The notes: generated from the letters alone by a model not told the origin. 64,000 bases of DNA from Paraburkholderia nodosa DSM 21604 (GCF_000519185.1 NZ_JAFA01000020.1:62184-126183); one strand, 5' to 3'; positions 53,068 to 62,487 are shown, counted from the first letter of the stretch. A program made the numbers and translations.

Positions 53068-53568
53068 ATGAAATTAATCAGACGCTCTCCCGCTACGCCG
53101 AATGAGCCGCTCGCATTGGATCGCATCGATCGCGCGATCCTCAGGCATTTGCAGCAGGACGCATCGATTTCCAACGTCAGCCTCGCGGCCAAAGTGAAGC
53201 TCAGCGCGCCCGCGTGCCTGCGGCGTGTGGAACGGCTCAAGGAGTCGGGGCTGATACGCGGGATCGTAGCGTTGCTCGATCCGAAGGCGCTCGGCGCAGG
53301 CATGCTGGTCGTGATCGGCTTCGTGCTCGACCGCTCGACGCCCGAGGCGTTCGCCGCATTCGAGAAAGCGGCACAGAAAGTTTCAGGCTGTGTGGAATGC
53401 CACGTCGTCACCGGCGAATTCGATTACTTCATGCTGGTGCGCACGCGCGACAACGAAAGCTTCAACCAGCTGCATGCGGAGCAGTTGTTGTACTTGCCGG
53501 GCGTGCGGCAGGTCCGCAGCTTCATGGTGCTCAAGGAGATTCTGTCGACGCACGCGTTGCCGCTGTGA
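53068..53568 (+). CDS. acdR: Lrp/AsnC family regulator of acdS
   Basis: 166 aa. The N-terminal HTH is LDRIDRAILRHLQQDASISN and VSLAAKVKLSAPACLRRVER. The C-terminal RAM ligand domain has GFVLDRSTPEAFAAFEKA, CHVVTGEFDYFMLVRTRD and LPGVRQVRSFMVLKEI. It is divergent from acdS, the usual place of AcdR, which activates acdS in response to ACC and is antagonised by leucine in studied bacteria. A slightly extended N-terminus (MKLIRRSPATPNEPL) precedes the HTH. Confidence 0.9.
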   Translation: MKLIRRSPATPNEPLALDRIDRAILRHLQQDASISNVSLAAKVKLSAPACLRRVERLKESGLIRGIVALLDPKALGAGMLVVIGFVLDRSTPEAFAAFEKAAQKVSGCVECHVVTGEFDYFMLVRTRDNESFNQLHAEQLLYLPGVRQVRSFMVLKEILSTHALPL

Positions 53569-53677
53569 CGGTGCGCGCGCGAATGCGATCCATTGAATTG
53601 GATGCGTGATATTCGATGCGGCGCGGGGAAGTGAATCAGGATGATGAAGCAACGTGCCCGAAGGCCACGCGTTCTGT

Positions 53678-53753
<76 letters not shown>

Positions 53754-53918
53754 ATGCAGAACGGCTTCGGCGCCAGTGGGATGACGCAGAATCGAGCAAT
53801 GTCAGCTAATGGACCTGCTCGAAGAGCGGCGATTATATACGTCGCGCACGCAACCTCGCAAGCACTCTCGCGTGCTTGTCAGGAACTATGCTGGAGTCCT
53901 TACGATTGCCCGCAAAAG

Positions 53919-53943
53919 CAAAAAGCCGGCTTATGAGCCGGCT
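53919..53943 (-). terminator. Rho-independent terminator between the two tRNA genes
   Basis: AGCCGGCT repeated in inverted orientation (53924-53931 / 53936-53943) with a 4-nt loop. On the minus strand it is followed by TTTTT. It lies about 90 nt past tRNA-Leu, so that tRNA is its own transcription unit. Confidence 0.8.
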
Positions 53944-54029
53944 CTCTTGCGCCATTCGCAGCAGAAGCGCGAATGCAGTTCATTCCAGTATCACCGCGCA
54001 GTTCCTGCGCACGAGACTCGATTCAATTT

Positions 54030-54114
54030 TGGTGCCGACGGCGAGACTCGAACTCGCACAGCTTTCGCCACTACCCCCTCAAGATAGCGTGTCTACCAAT
54101 TTCACCACGTCGGC
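54030..54114 (-). tRNA. tRNA-Leu (anticodon GAG)
   Basis: An 85-nt class II tRNA on the minus strand with encoded CCA. The acceptor is GCCGACG/CGTCGGC. The anticodon stem CTATC/GGTAG carries loop TTGAGGG, anticodon GAG. It has the long variable arm expected of tRNA-Leu (TGGCGAAAGCTGT) and the T arm GCGAGTTCGAGTCTCGC. Confidence 0.93.
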
Positions 54115-54248
54115 AATCCAATACAACCCGGGACTCGTTAGATCCCGTCCATTCTCGCCTCGTGGGCTCGAAGGGTCGCCATTGTATCGACTCGTCGCGC
54201 ATTTTTGAAGGCCCCGTGCGAAGATTTTTTGAAGCCCCGCGTCAACGC

Positions 54249-56450
54249 TTAAAACTCCAGCGTTGAAGTCAATTCCAGCGTGCGTCCGAGTCCCACGCCC
54301 AGCTGATTCGACCCCGCCGCACTCCAGTAGCGCCGGTTGGCCGCGTTCTCCAGATTCGCCTGCACGGAAACGCGTTTGCCGTACACACGCGTTGCGTAGC
54401 GCACGCCTGCGGTCAATAGCGTATAGCCGCCAATCTGCGCCTGGTTTGCGTTGTTCACCTGGCGCGGCCCCACGTAATAGATGCCGCCATTCACCGAAAG
54501 ACCCGCGAGCACCGGCACGCGATATTCGGCAAACAGGCTCGCTGTGACGTGGGGCGTATTCTCCGGCGTCTTGCCGACGAGCGTCGGGTCGGAAGAATCG
54601 ATCTGCTTCGCGTCGAGATAAACGGCCGATGCAGTGAGTGAAACGTCCTTCGTCACATCGCCCTGCACCGAAAACTCCACGCCGCGATAGCGCGCGTTGC
54701 CGTCGATCACATAGACGTTGTCGGCATTCGTTTCGGCGCTGGCCTGTTTGAGGTTGAAGAGCGCAAGCGATACGAGCGTATTGCCGGCGAGGCGCGTGCG
54801 CACGCCCACTTCCTCCTGCCGGCTCACTGCCGCGGGCAGGATCTGGTTCGCGTTGACGGCCGTCGCCGGCGCGCTGCCCGCCGATTCGAGCGCTTCAACG
54901 TAGCTCGCGTAGACGCTCGTCTGCGGCGTGATGCGGTAGGTGACACTGCCCGAGGCCGACGTGTGGTTGATATCGGAGTTCGGCGTACCGGCCTGCGAGG
55001 TCATGTACTCCGAGCGGCGCACGCCGGCCACGACCTGCAAACGCGGCGTGATGTCGATCTGGTCGAACAAATAAACGCCGCTGTTGCGCACGTGCTGCGC
55101 GTAGAACTGCCGCGCGCTGCCGCTTTGCTTGAGCGTCGTGATGTCGATGGGATCGTAGAGGTTTTGCGCCGCCGTATACGTGTACGTCGTGAAGTCCGGC
55201 TGAAACAGCCAGTTCTGCACGACACCCGTCGTGACCGTATGCGTGAACGGTCCGGTCTTGAAGTCTCCGTTCACTTCGAGGCGCACGTTCTTGTTCTCGT
55301 ACATCTGCCCGTATTGCTGGCTGCCTTGCAGCGTGCCCGCGCCGGTCGCGACGTTGTACTTCTGGAACACCCAGGCCCAGCGGTCGCGCCGCGTGATCGA
55401 CTGGCCGAGCGAGAGCATCGCGCTCCAGTGGTCGTTGAACGCATAGTCGGCGCGCACGAGCTGCGACGTGGCGCTCGCCGTGGTCGGCCTGTCGTTCGGC
55501 ACGAGCAGCTTCGAGGGGTCCGGCATGGCAGGCAGCGTGATCTTGCCGTTCACGGCGGCCAGCGGCGCGATGCCGGCCTGCTCGACGACGCGCGTTTCGA
55601 TGTGCTCGAGATCGTATTGCAGCTTGAGCTTGTCATTGACGCGCCAGTCGAGCGCGGCGCTCACGAACTTGCGGTAGCCGCGATTGCCTTCAATCGGCGT
55701 TTCGACGTGCTCGTCCATCGCGTTCACGCGGATGCCGAACTGGTCGCTCGGGCCGAAGCGGCGCGCAATGTCGGCGGCGGCGCCGATCGATCCGTTCGAG
55801 TCGCCGAGCACCGAAATACTCGTGACAGGCTCGCTGCCCGCGCGCTTCATCACCATGTTGACGATGCCCGCCGGCGCGCCGAAACCGTAGTACAGCGCGG
55901 ACGCCCCCTTGAGCACTTCCACGCGCTCCTTGTTTTCCATCGGCATCCAGATGTTGTTGTCGATGGGAAGCAGGCCGTCGAGATAGAAGCTCGAGCGATT
56001 GTCGAGCGGGATGCCGCGCACCGAGAGGTTGTCGTACGCGAGTCCGTTGAGCTGCTGGCGCGTCACGCCCGCGACGTTGCGCAGCGCGTCGTAAAGGCCG
56101 GTGTCGCCCTGGGCGTCCATGACCGAGCGCGTGACGACGTTCACCGTGGCCGGCACGTCGAGCGCATCCATGCCGCGGTATTGACCCGTCTCGACGGTTT
56201 GCGGCGCGTAGCCCTGGGTCTTGCTGCCCGTGATCTTGACGGGCGCGAGCTGGGTGGCTTCGTCGGCCGGTGCGGTTGGGTTTGCAGTTGCGCTCGCCGC
56301 GTCGGCGTCGGCTGCGTGCGCCGCGTGTGCGATGCCGGCGATGCCCGCTGCCAGCGTGGAGATGATGATCGCGTGTGCGCAGATCCTGCGCCATTGTTGC
56401 GTGCGCGTGTGCGACATGCGCGTGTGCGACGCGCGCTTCCCCGAAACCAT
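54249..56450 (-). CDS. TonB-dependent siderophore receptor
   Basis: Outer-membrane receptor that imports a ferric siderophore using TonB energy (733 aa). An N-terminal signal peptide (AIIISTLAAGIAGIAHAAHA) is followed by a TonB-box-like QLAPVKITGS. The plug domain covers about residues 80-190 (LDVPATVNVVTRSVMDAQGD, LSVRGIPLDNRSSFYLDGL, ERVEVLKGASALYYG). The 22-strand barrel ends with LGRTLELTSTLEF and a C-terminal Phe. The plug resembles ferrichrome/pyoverdine-type receptors. It has no siderophore synthesis or periplasmic transport genes beside it, so it may serve a foreign siderophore. Confidence 0.9.
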   Translation of the reverse strand: MVSGKRASHTRMSHTRTQQWRRICAHAIIISTLAAGIAGIAHAAHAADADAASATANPTAPADEATQLAPVKITGSKTQGYAPQTVETGQYRGMDALDVPATVNVVTRSVMDAQGDTGLYDALRNVAGVTRQQLNGLAYDNLSVRGIPLDNRSSFYLDGLLPIDNNIWMPMENKERVEVLKGASALYYGFGAPAGIVNMVMKRAGSEPVTSISVLGDSNGSIGAAADIARRFGPSDQFGIRVNAMDEHVETPIEGNRGYRKFVSAALDWRVNDKLKLQYDLEHIETRVVEQAGIAPLAAVNGKITLPAMPDPSKLLVPNDRPTTASATSQLVRADYAFNDHWSAMLSLGQSITRRDRWAWVFQKYNVATGAGTLQGSQQYGQMYENKNVRLEVNGDFKTGPFTHTVTTGVVQNWLFQPDFTTYTYTAAQNLYDPIDITTLKQSGSARQFYAQHVRNSGVYLFDQIDITPRLQVVAGVRRSEYMTSQAGTPNSDINHTSASGSVTYRITPQTSVYASYVEALESAGSAPATAVNANQILPAAVSRQEEVGVRTRLAGNTLVSLALFNLKQASAETNADNVYVIDGNARYRGVEFSVQGDVTKDVSLTASAVYLDAKQIDSSDPTLVGKTPENTPHVTASLFAEYRVPVLAGLSVNGGIYYVGPRQVNNANQAQIGGYTLLTAGVRYATRVYGKRVSVQANLENAANRRYWSAAGSNQLGVGLGRTLELTSTLEF

Positions 56451-56530
56451 GCTTTCCCTTCTTCTTTGCGTTCAACGAGCGCTGTCCGGGCCGCGCTGCC
56501 ATCCGGCCCTGATCAGCGAAAGAGCGAGAT

Positions 56531-56549
56531 GATAATGCGACTTATTCTT
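56531..56549 (-). promoter_or_regulatory. Candidate Fur box of the siderophore receptor
   Basis: GATAATGCGACTTATTCTT matches the 19-bp Fur consensus at about 13 positions, counted by hand, within an AT-rich stretch 80 nt before the receptor ATG. Iron-dependent repression is therefore likely. Confidence 0.55.
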
Positions 56550-56795
56550 ATTTAAAAGATAAGCTCACTAACTGTCGGGGAAATGCAACAACGATGTATG
56601 GCTCGTGTAATGATCCGAGAACCATCAGACTTTAACTTCGGAGTTAACTGCTTTTTGCAGCCCCAGCGCCTTCCTCGTCCGGAATCGCACCCACGCGGAA
56701 ACTCTGACACCCCCGGACTACCTCTCCGAGTAGTCCAGGTTTTCGTCCGCACCCCACTTGGTCAATCGGCGTAGACAGCTCTGCGCCGCAGCGTG

Positions 56796-57578
56796 TCAAG
56801 GTGCAGCCACATGAAAGCCAAAATAGCCATGAACTCCTTCCGAATCGCCGGCCGCGAAAATACACCGAGCCTCGATTGAGTTCAGCGTATCAACACTCTT
56901 TCGCTGATTGGAAACGAAAGTCCACTCGCTTGCGCCAATTCCGTCAGCCTCACGATTCCGCGATTTTTCCAACGCATACAAAGCGATCTCCCTATCCACC
57001 TTGAACACCGAGAATCCTTCGTTAGCCAGCGCACAGTGCCTCAGTCCCAATGTGGAACATATGTCGTCTTTTCTAAAAGCGTCCACAATGTCTGCCTGTC
57101 GCGCTTGCTTTATTAGCTCGACAGTAACCACGTCCATCAATCGTCCTCCGGACACGTACACCGGCTTTTCGTTGGTCCAAGCTTCTGGTGGGCAAGACTT
57201 CGTCGAAGGAACCAACTCGAGAGATGGATTTACCTCGGCCGGGTAAATGCGACAAACTCCAGGCCGTTTCTCGTACGCACCGCATCGCATGTCATCGAGG
57301 AGATTCGGGCAAGGCCCATTGAACGAGGCCACGAGAGTCGCGATTACGCGAATAGGCAGATCGCCGCACTTAGCGGGAAACGATCGTCCCCTTCTGTGCG
57401 CTGCCTGCAAATTGTCATTTGGAGGTTCGCTTGGCCACGGGATTGCTTCTACAAATATCTCAATCCCACCGTTGTCCTTCAACCAGATTTCAGCCTCGTC
57501 CAGGCTCAGTGGGAGCCGCAGATCGTGACAACATTTCCCGCACTGTGTGCATGAGAAGTGAATCGACTTGGAATCCAT
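56796..57578 (-). CDS. YkgJ-type cysteine-cluster protein
   Basis: 260 aa. The N-terminal metal-binding motif is HFSCTQCGKCCHDLRLPLSL (CxxCGxCC), with further Cys in GPCPNLLDDMRCGAYEKRPG and VCRIYP, the usual YkgJ set that probably binds zinc or an Fe-S cluster. The C-terminal 90 residues are less conserved (DREIALYALEKSRNREADGI). The ATG at 57578 starts just before the motif. The frame is open further upstream, but that part is the relic of another gene (57680-58087). The biochemical function of this family is not established. Confidence 0.78.
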   Translation of the reverse strand: MDSKSIHFSCTQCGKCCHDLRLPLSLDEAEIWLKDNGGIEIFVEAIPWPSEPPNDNLQAAHRRGRSFPAKCGDLPIRVIATLVASFNGPCPNLLDDMRCGAYEKRPGVCRIYPAEVNPSLELVPSTKSCPPEAWTNEKPVYVSGGRLMDVVTVELIKQARQADIVDAFRKDDICSTLGLRHCALANEGFSVFKVDREIALYALEKSRNREADGIGASEWTFVSNQRKSVDTLNSIEARCIFAAGDSEGVHGYFGFHVAAP

Positions 57579-57679
57579 ACTGGGAAAACCTCGACTGAGC
57601 GAATTTGCTTGAGCTTTGCACGCTTGCCGGTGGCAAGGCGCCTGCTCCGTCGACAGTAAGTTCGACGCAGACAGAGTTC

Positions 57680-58087
57680 TGGTTACAGCTAGCTCAACAA
57701 TTTGCTCGCCGAAATCCTTCCGCGGGTCGACGACGTAGATCCGCGTCTTCAGGTGCGTCCAACTCGATTTTCTCCGCACTGCGGAGAAAATTGCCTCGTC
57801 GGGAAAGATTTACGCCGCGCGTAGGCAGTGACGCAACTGCTGTTCGCTGCACCCGCGCCCGTGCTCGGCCGTCAGCCTGCGGGCCAGCGCGCCGACCAGC
57901 TGCTGCCCGTACCCGGCACGCGCCCCTCCCAGAACGCCTCCCGAACGCGCCGCCCGACCTGCCAGTACAGCAGCGTCAGCCGCGCGCGGTCGAGTAGTGC
58001 GCGCGGCTCATGCCCGGCCAGCAGGCTGGCGATGATCCTGCCCAAGTTAGAGTTTATGGTTGCCTGACGATGGCGTAAGCGGGTCAT
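57680..58087 (-). pseudogene. DUF1016 (YhcG-like PDDEXK nuclease) N-terminal relic
   Basis: The first frame reads ASLLAGHEPRALLDRARLTL and LYWQVGRRVREAFWEGR, the DUF1016 N-terminal helices. After a frameshift comes YGQQLVGALARRLTAEHGRG and CSEQQLRHCLRAA, then a stop. The next piece IFPDEAIFSAVRRKSSWTHL and KTRIYVVDPRKDFGEQIVEL matches the conserved FPDxxIxSALRRxLSWTH region. The C-terminal nuclease domain is gone. The relic runs straight into the open frame upstream of the YkgJ-type gene. Confidence 0.75.
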
Positions 58088-58161
58088 AGCCTGTGCCACG
58101 GGCCTCTTCACGGCGTAACATGCACCTCTTACCGCCCTGGGCCAGCCCTCGAGAGCAGACC

Positions 58162-59103
58162 ATGGAACTCCGCCATCTCAAGACCTTCCTCGCCGTGGCG
58201 CGGACCTTGAACTTCACGCGGGCCGCCGAGCAGGTTCACCTCGCGCAATCGAGCGTCACCGAGCAGATTCAGGCGCTCGAAGCGGACCTCGGCGTGGCGT
58301 TGTTCGACCGCTCGCGGCGCAGGCTATCGTTGACCGAAGCGGGCAAACGCCTGCACGACTACGCGGGCGATCTGCTCAGCCTCGCCGAAGAGGCGCGCGC
58401 CTCGGTTACGGAAGCAGCCGGCGTGACGGCAGGCGCGTTGAGCGTCGGCGCGCTTGAAACGCTCAGCGTTTCGCGATTGCCGCCCTTGCTCGCAGCCTTC
58501 CGGGAAGCGCATCCGGCCACGGAACTCCAGTTGAAGGTGGCGGGCAGCGAAGCGCTGCGCAGCGGCGTGAAGAGCGGCACGCTCGATGTCTGCTTCGCGT
58601 TCGGCGAGCCGGTGCCCATGCCTGGCGTCGAATACGAAGTGATCGGGCGCGAGCCGCTCGTCGTCATTGCGCCGCCCCGGCATCGGTTTGCGGGGCGCGC
58701 GGCCGTCACGCCCGCCGATCTCGCGGACGAAGCGTTCCTCGTGACGGAACCAGGCTGCGTCTACCGCCAGATGTTCGAGGCCGCGTTTACCGATCGCCCG
58801 GAAGGCGCGCCGCCACGGCCACGCCTCGCCGGCGAGTTCGGCAGCATCGCGGCGATCGTGCGCCTCGTCGAAAGCGGGCTGGGCTGCGCGATCGTGCCCG
58901 CGCTCGTCGCCGCGGACGCGCGCGAGCCGCTCACGGTGCTCGCGTGGGCCGGCGAGGCGGCGAGCGTGCCTGTCGTGATGAGCTGGCGCGCACGTCGTAC
59001 CCAGCCTGCGGTTCTACGCGAGTTTCTCGCCGCCTCGCGCCAATCCTCCGGCATCGTCACGACAGCCGGTGACCGCCTTCGACATGCAGCACTGTCCCCG
59101 TAA
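58162..59103 (+). CDS. LysR family transcriptional regulator
   Basis: 313 aa. The HTH is MELRHLKTFLAVARTLNFTR and AAEQVHLAQSSVTEQIQALE. The effector domain begins near residue 90 (GALSVGALETLSVSRLPPLL) with LVTEPGCVYRQMFEAAF and RLVESGLGCAIVPALVA. The ATG at 58162 follows GAGAG and is the standard start for the family. Its 3' end overlaps the convergent SDR gene by 47 nt, so a direct regulatory link is possible but not shown by the usual divergent layout. Confidence 0.87.
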   Translation: MELRHLKTFLAVARTLNFTRAAEQVHLAQSSVTEQIQALEADLGVALFDRSRRRLSLTEAGKRLHDYAGDLLSLAEEARASVTEAAGVTAGALSVGALETLSVSRLPPLLAAFREAHPATELQLKVAGSEALRSGVKSGTLDVCFAFGEPVPMPGVEYEVIGREPLVVIAPPRHRFAGRAAVTPADLADEAFLVTEPGCVYRQMFEAAFTDRPEGAPPRPRLAGEFGSIAAIVRLVESGLGCAIVPALVAADAREPLTVLAWAGEAASVPVVMSWRARRTQPAVLREFLAASRQSSGIVTTAGDRLRHAALSP

Positions 59104-59809
59104 CGAAGCCGTTCTCCATGAGAAAGCGGATGGCGTGAGCGACGTCCTCGGGCTGCCCCACACGGCCGACGGGCAAGCGCGCGGCCATCGCGTCGAGCGT
59201 GTCCTGCTTCGCGTCGCCGGCGACGAACGTCCAGATCGGCGTATCCACCCAGCCAGGCGAGACCACGTTCACGCGCTTCGGCCCTAGCTCGACGGCCAGC
59301 GCACCGGCGAGCGAGGCGAGCGCTCCGTTGATGGCCGCGACGACCGAGCCGCGCGGCGCGGGTCGATACGCGGCGATACCCGACGTGAACGTAATCGAGC
59401 CTTTGGGCGCGAGCACGTGCGCGCCGTGCTTCGCGAGCAGCAACGGGCCGATGAACTTCGAGTCGATCACGCGCCGCGCGGCTTCGAGTTCGAGCGACGG
59501 CAAGAGCTGATACGCGCCTTCGATGTCGGCGGCGGTCGTCACGATGTGATCGAGCGGCCCCGTGAGCGCGAACAGCTCGGCCACCTGCTCCTCCCTCGCG
59601 ATATCGACGGCGAACGTGCGCACGTTGTCCGGGTGCGGCAGGCGCTGCTTAGCCTCCGCGAGCTTTGTATGCGAACGCCCGGCGATGACGACTTGCGCGC
59701 CGTCTTCCAGCAGGCTTTTCGCCAGCGTGAAGCCCATGCCGGAGCTGCCGCCGACGATCAGAACGCGCTGGTTCGCGCGCGCGGTTCGATTGGTAATGTC
59801 CGTTTCCAT
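59057..59809 (-). CDS. Short-chain dehydrogenase/reductase (SDR)
   Basis: 250 aa. The cofactor motif is VLIVGGSSGMGFTLAKSLLE. VVIAGRSHTKLAEA with Arg suggests NADP(H). TTAADIEGAYQ replaces the usual NNAG. The catalytic Ser is in SITFTSGIAAYRP, but the Y-x3-K pair is not standard: GSVVAAINGALASLAGAL has no Tyr/Lys at the expected spacing. It may therefore be catalytically altered. The ATG follows GGAGAG. The 3' end overlaps the LysR gene tail by 47 nt. Confidence 0.8.
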   Translation of the reverse strand: METDITNRTARANQRVLIVGGSSGMGFTLAKSLLEDGAQVVIAGRSHTKLAEAKQRLPHPDNVRTFAVDIAREEQVAELFALTGPLDHIVTTAADIEGAYQLLPSLELEAARRVIDSKFIGPLLLAKHGAHVLAPKGSITFTSGIAAYRPAPRGSVVAAINGALASLAGALAVELGPKRVNVVSPGWVDTPIWTFVAGDAKQDTLDAMAARLPVGRVGQPEDVAHAIRFLMENGFVTGTVLHVEGGHRLS

Positions 59810-59917
59810 GCGTCTCTCCATTGTGGAGAGGTCAGTATTGCGTTCGGACAGTGCGCAACGGAAACGGGAATCCACGATAGTCGCGATCGGAACCGGCGAT
59901 GATCGCGTACACCATGA

Positions 59918-60871
59918 TCAGCGCCTGGCGGCAGCCCCGCGCCGGCTCCTTTTCGCGGGAGCGGGCGCGCGCTCGCGCGCAGAGTCGGCGTGTTCGCGAA
60001 TCGTCTCGATCAGCGCGCGCAATCCCGCCGGCGCGTGCCGCCGCCCGGGGTAATAGAGGCAGAGCCCGTCGAGCGGCGGCGTCCAGTCCTCCAGCACGCG
60101 AACGAGCGTGCCCGCCGCCAGGTCAGCGTTCACGTTCCATTCGGTCAAATACGCAAGGCCGAGTCCGTCGCGCGCGGCCGCCAGCATGAGACCGGGCTCG
60201 TCGAGCGTCAACGCGCCCTCCACGTCCACGCGCACGGCCTGCCCGCGCCGCTCGAACTCCCACTGGTAGATTTGCCCGCTCGGCATGCGGCTGCGGATGC
60301 AGCCGTGCGACTTCAGATCGGCGGGCGTGCGCGGCGGCTTGTGCCGCGCAAAGTAGTCTGGACTGCCAACCACGGCGAAGCGCTGACGGTCGCCGAAAGG
60401 CACGGCAATCATGTCCTGCGGCACCGTTTCGGCCAGACGTATGCCCGCATCGTAGCCTTCGACCACGATGTCGATGAGCCGCCCTTCCGTAACGAGATCG
60501 AGCTTCATCTCGGGATAGCGCTGCAGATAAGCGATAAAAACGGGCATGACCTGTTTCGCCGCGCCCACCGAAGCATTGATGCGCAACGTGCCGGAGGGCG
60601 TGTCGCGAAAGCTCCCCGCCTGGTCGAGCGCCTCGCGGATGGTGGACAACGCCGGCGCGACGCTGCCCACGAACTGCGCGCCCGCTTCCGTCAACGCCAC
60701 GCTGCGCGTAGTGCGGTTGAAGAGCCGCACGCCGATGCGCGCTTCGAGCGCCGCCACCGCGTGGCTGAGCGCCGAGGTCGACACGCTCAGTTCATCCGCT
60801 GCCGCACGAAAGCTGCGATGGCGCGCCACGGCCAGCACGGCTTCGAGTTCCACCAGGCCCGATGTTTTCAT
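59918..60871 (-). CDS. LysR family transcriptional regulator
   Basis: 317 aa. The HTH is LVELEAVLAVARHRSFRAAA and DELSVSTSALSHAVAALEAR. The effector domain has SGTLRINASVGAAKQVMPVF, DIVVEGYDAGIRLAETVPQD and DGLGLAYLTEWNVNADL. The C-terminus is an Arg/Ala-rich tail (ARERAPAPAKRSRRGAAARR). Divergent from the aldehyde dehydrogenase gene across 101 nt, which should hold the shared operator. Confidence 0.88.
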   Translation of the reverse strand: MKTSGLVELEAVLAVARHRSFRAAADELSVSTSALSHAVAALEARIGVRLFNRTTRSVALTEAGAQFVGSVAPALSTIREALDQAGSFRDTPSGTLRINASVGAAKQVMPVFIAYLQRYPEMKLDLVTEGRLIDIVVEGYDAGIRLAETVPQDMIAVPFGDRQRFAVVGSPDYFARHKPPRTPADLKSHGCIRSRMPSGQIYQWEFERRGQAVRVDVEGALTLDEPGLMLAAARDGLGLAYLTEWNVNADLAAGTLVRVLEDWTPPLDGLCLYYPGRRHAPAGLRALIETIREHADSARERAPAPAKRSRRGAAARR

Positions 60872-60972
60872 TGTCCGAAATCGTTCAACAGGTCATGCAG
60901 CATTGTACGGCTAGTCAACGCAATACCAGGCGTCTATCTTGCCCTCATCGACTCACGTTTTCTGGAGCAACC

Positions 60973-62394
60973 ATGCAGATCATCGACAAGATCTATATCG
61001 ACGGCGCGTTCGTCATGCCGCACGGCGAGGAGTCCTTCGACCTCTTCAACCCCGCGACCGAGGCCGTGATCGGCCGCGTCCGCCTCGCCGACGCGGCGGA
61101 CGCGGACGCGGCCATTGCCGCCGCGAAGCGTGCGTTCCCGGCGTTTTCGCGCACCTCGAAAGCGCAGCGCATCGAGATGCTCATGGCGCTGCACGAGGCG
61201 GTCGTCGCGAGCGAGGACGCGCTCTTCGAAGCGATCGTGCAAGAGTACGGCGCGCCGGTCTCGCGCGGCCGCTGGATGGCGCAGCACGCCTCCAACGTGC
61301 TGCGCGACGCCGCGAAGACGCTGGAAGACTACGCGTTCACGCGGCGCGCAGGCACGGCCGAGGTCACCATGCAGCCGCTCGGCGTGGCGGGGCTGATCAC
61401 GCCCTGGAACAGCGACGCGGGCTTCATCTGCGGCAAGCTCGCGGCCGCGCTCGCGGCGGGCTGCACGGCCGTCATCAAGCCGAGCGAGATGAGCGCGATC
61501 CAGACGCGCATCGTGACCGAGGCGCTGCATTCGGCGGGCTTGCCTGCGGGCCTCTTCAACATCGTCACGGGCCGCGGCGACGTCGTGGGCGCACGCATCG
61601 CCGAACACCCCGACGTCGCCAAGATCTCGTTCACGGGTTCGACCGCAGTCGGCAAGACGATCCTGCGCACGGCGGCGGAATCGCTCAAGCGCGTGACGCT
61701 CGAACTGGGCGGCAAGTCGCCAGTCATCGTGCTCGACGACGCGAATTTCGACGAAGCCGTGCCGCTCGCACTGCAGGCAGGCTTCATGAACAGCGGGCAG
61801 GCGTGCATTGCGGGCACGCGCATTCTGGTGCCGCAGTCGCGGCTCGTCGAATTCGAAGCGCGCGTCGGACAGGCCGTGGCGCAGATTCAGGCGGGCGATC
61901 CGCGCGACACGCGCACGAGCGTCGGCCCGATGGTGAGCCAGAAGCAATGGGAGCGCGTGCAGCGCTATATCGGCATCGGCATCCACGAAGGCGCACGCCT
62001 GATTGCGGGCGGCGCGGGGCGGCCCGAGGGTATCGAGTCGGGCTGGTTCGTGCGTCCCACCGTGTTCAGCGGCGTGACGAACGATATGACCATCGCGCGC
62101 GAGGAGATTTTCGGGCCGGTGCTTTCGATCATCGCGTATCGCGACACGGAGCACGCCATCGAGATCGCCAACGACACGCCCTACGGCCTGCAAGCCTACG
62201 TGCTCTCGCCCGATATCGCGCGTGCACGCCGCGTGGCCGCGCAGATCGAAGCAGGCCGCGTGCTCGTCAACACGCTCGCGCATGAGCCGGCTGCGCCGTT
62301 CGGCGGCTTCAAGCAATCGGGCATCGGGCGCGAATACGGCACCTTCGGGATCGAAGCGTTTCTGGAACCGAAGTCCACGCTCGGCGTGCTTTGA
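60973..62394 (+). CDS. NAD(P)-dependent aldehyde dehydrogenase
   Basis: 473 aa. Oxidises an aldehyde to its acid. The Rossmann/active-site segments are ITPWNSDAGFICGKLAAALA, the catalytic Glu in VTLELGGKSPVIVLDD and the nucleophilic Cys in FMNSGQACIAGTRILVP. EEIFGPVLSIIAY and PFGGFKQSGIGREYG complete the family pattern. The ATG follows GGAG. Divergent from a LysR gene that is its likely regulator. The substrate is unknown. Confidence 0.88.
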   Translation: MQIIDKIYIDGAFVMPHGEESFDLFNPATEAVIGRVRLADAADADAAIAAAKRAFPAFSRTSKAQRIEMLMALHEAVVASEDALFEAIVQEYGAPVSRGRWMAQHASNVLRDAAKTLEDYAFTRRAGTAEVTMQPLGVAGLITPWNSDAGFICGKLAAALAAGCTAVIKPSEMSAIQTRIVTEALHSAGLPAGLFNIVTGRGDVVGARIAEHPDVAKISFTGSTAVGKTILRTAAESLKRVTLELGGKSPVIVLDDANFDEAVPLALQAGFMNSGQACIAGTRILVPQSRLVEFEARVGQAVAQIQAGDPRDTRTSVGPMVSQKQWERVQRYIGIGIHEGARLIAGGAGRPEGIESGWFVRPTVFSGVTNDMTIAREEIFGPVLSIIAYRDTEHAIEIANDTPYGLQAYVLSPDIARARRVAAQIEAGRVLVNTLAHEPAAPFGGFKQSGIGREYGTFGIEAFLEPKSTLGVL

Positions 62395-62419
62395 CGCGCC
62401 GCTAAGCGCATCAAAATAC

Positions 62420-62453
62420 AAACGCCCCGGTTGTGCTGCTGACCGGGGCGTTT
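62420..62453. terminator. Bidirectional terminator between ALDH and chemoreceptor genes
   Basis: AAACGCCCCGGT (62420-62431) pairs with ACCGGGGCGTTT (62442-62453) across a 10-nt loop. Short T-runs on both strands suit the convergent genes on either side. Confidence 0.8.
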
Positions 62454-62487
62454 GAACTGCGCTTTAGCGCGCGACATCAGAAGACCA

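Noticed and set aside
57767..57791. 25-nt perfect palindrome (12-bp arms around one C)
   Set aside because: It first looked like an operator, but it falls on the FSAVRRK codons of the DUF1016 relic, where this palindromic coding is expected.
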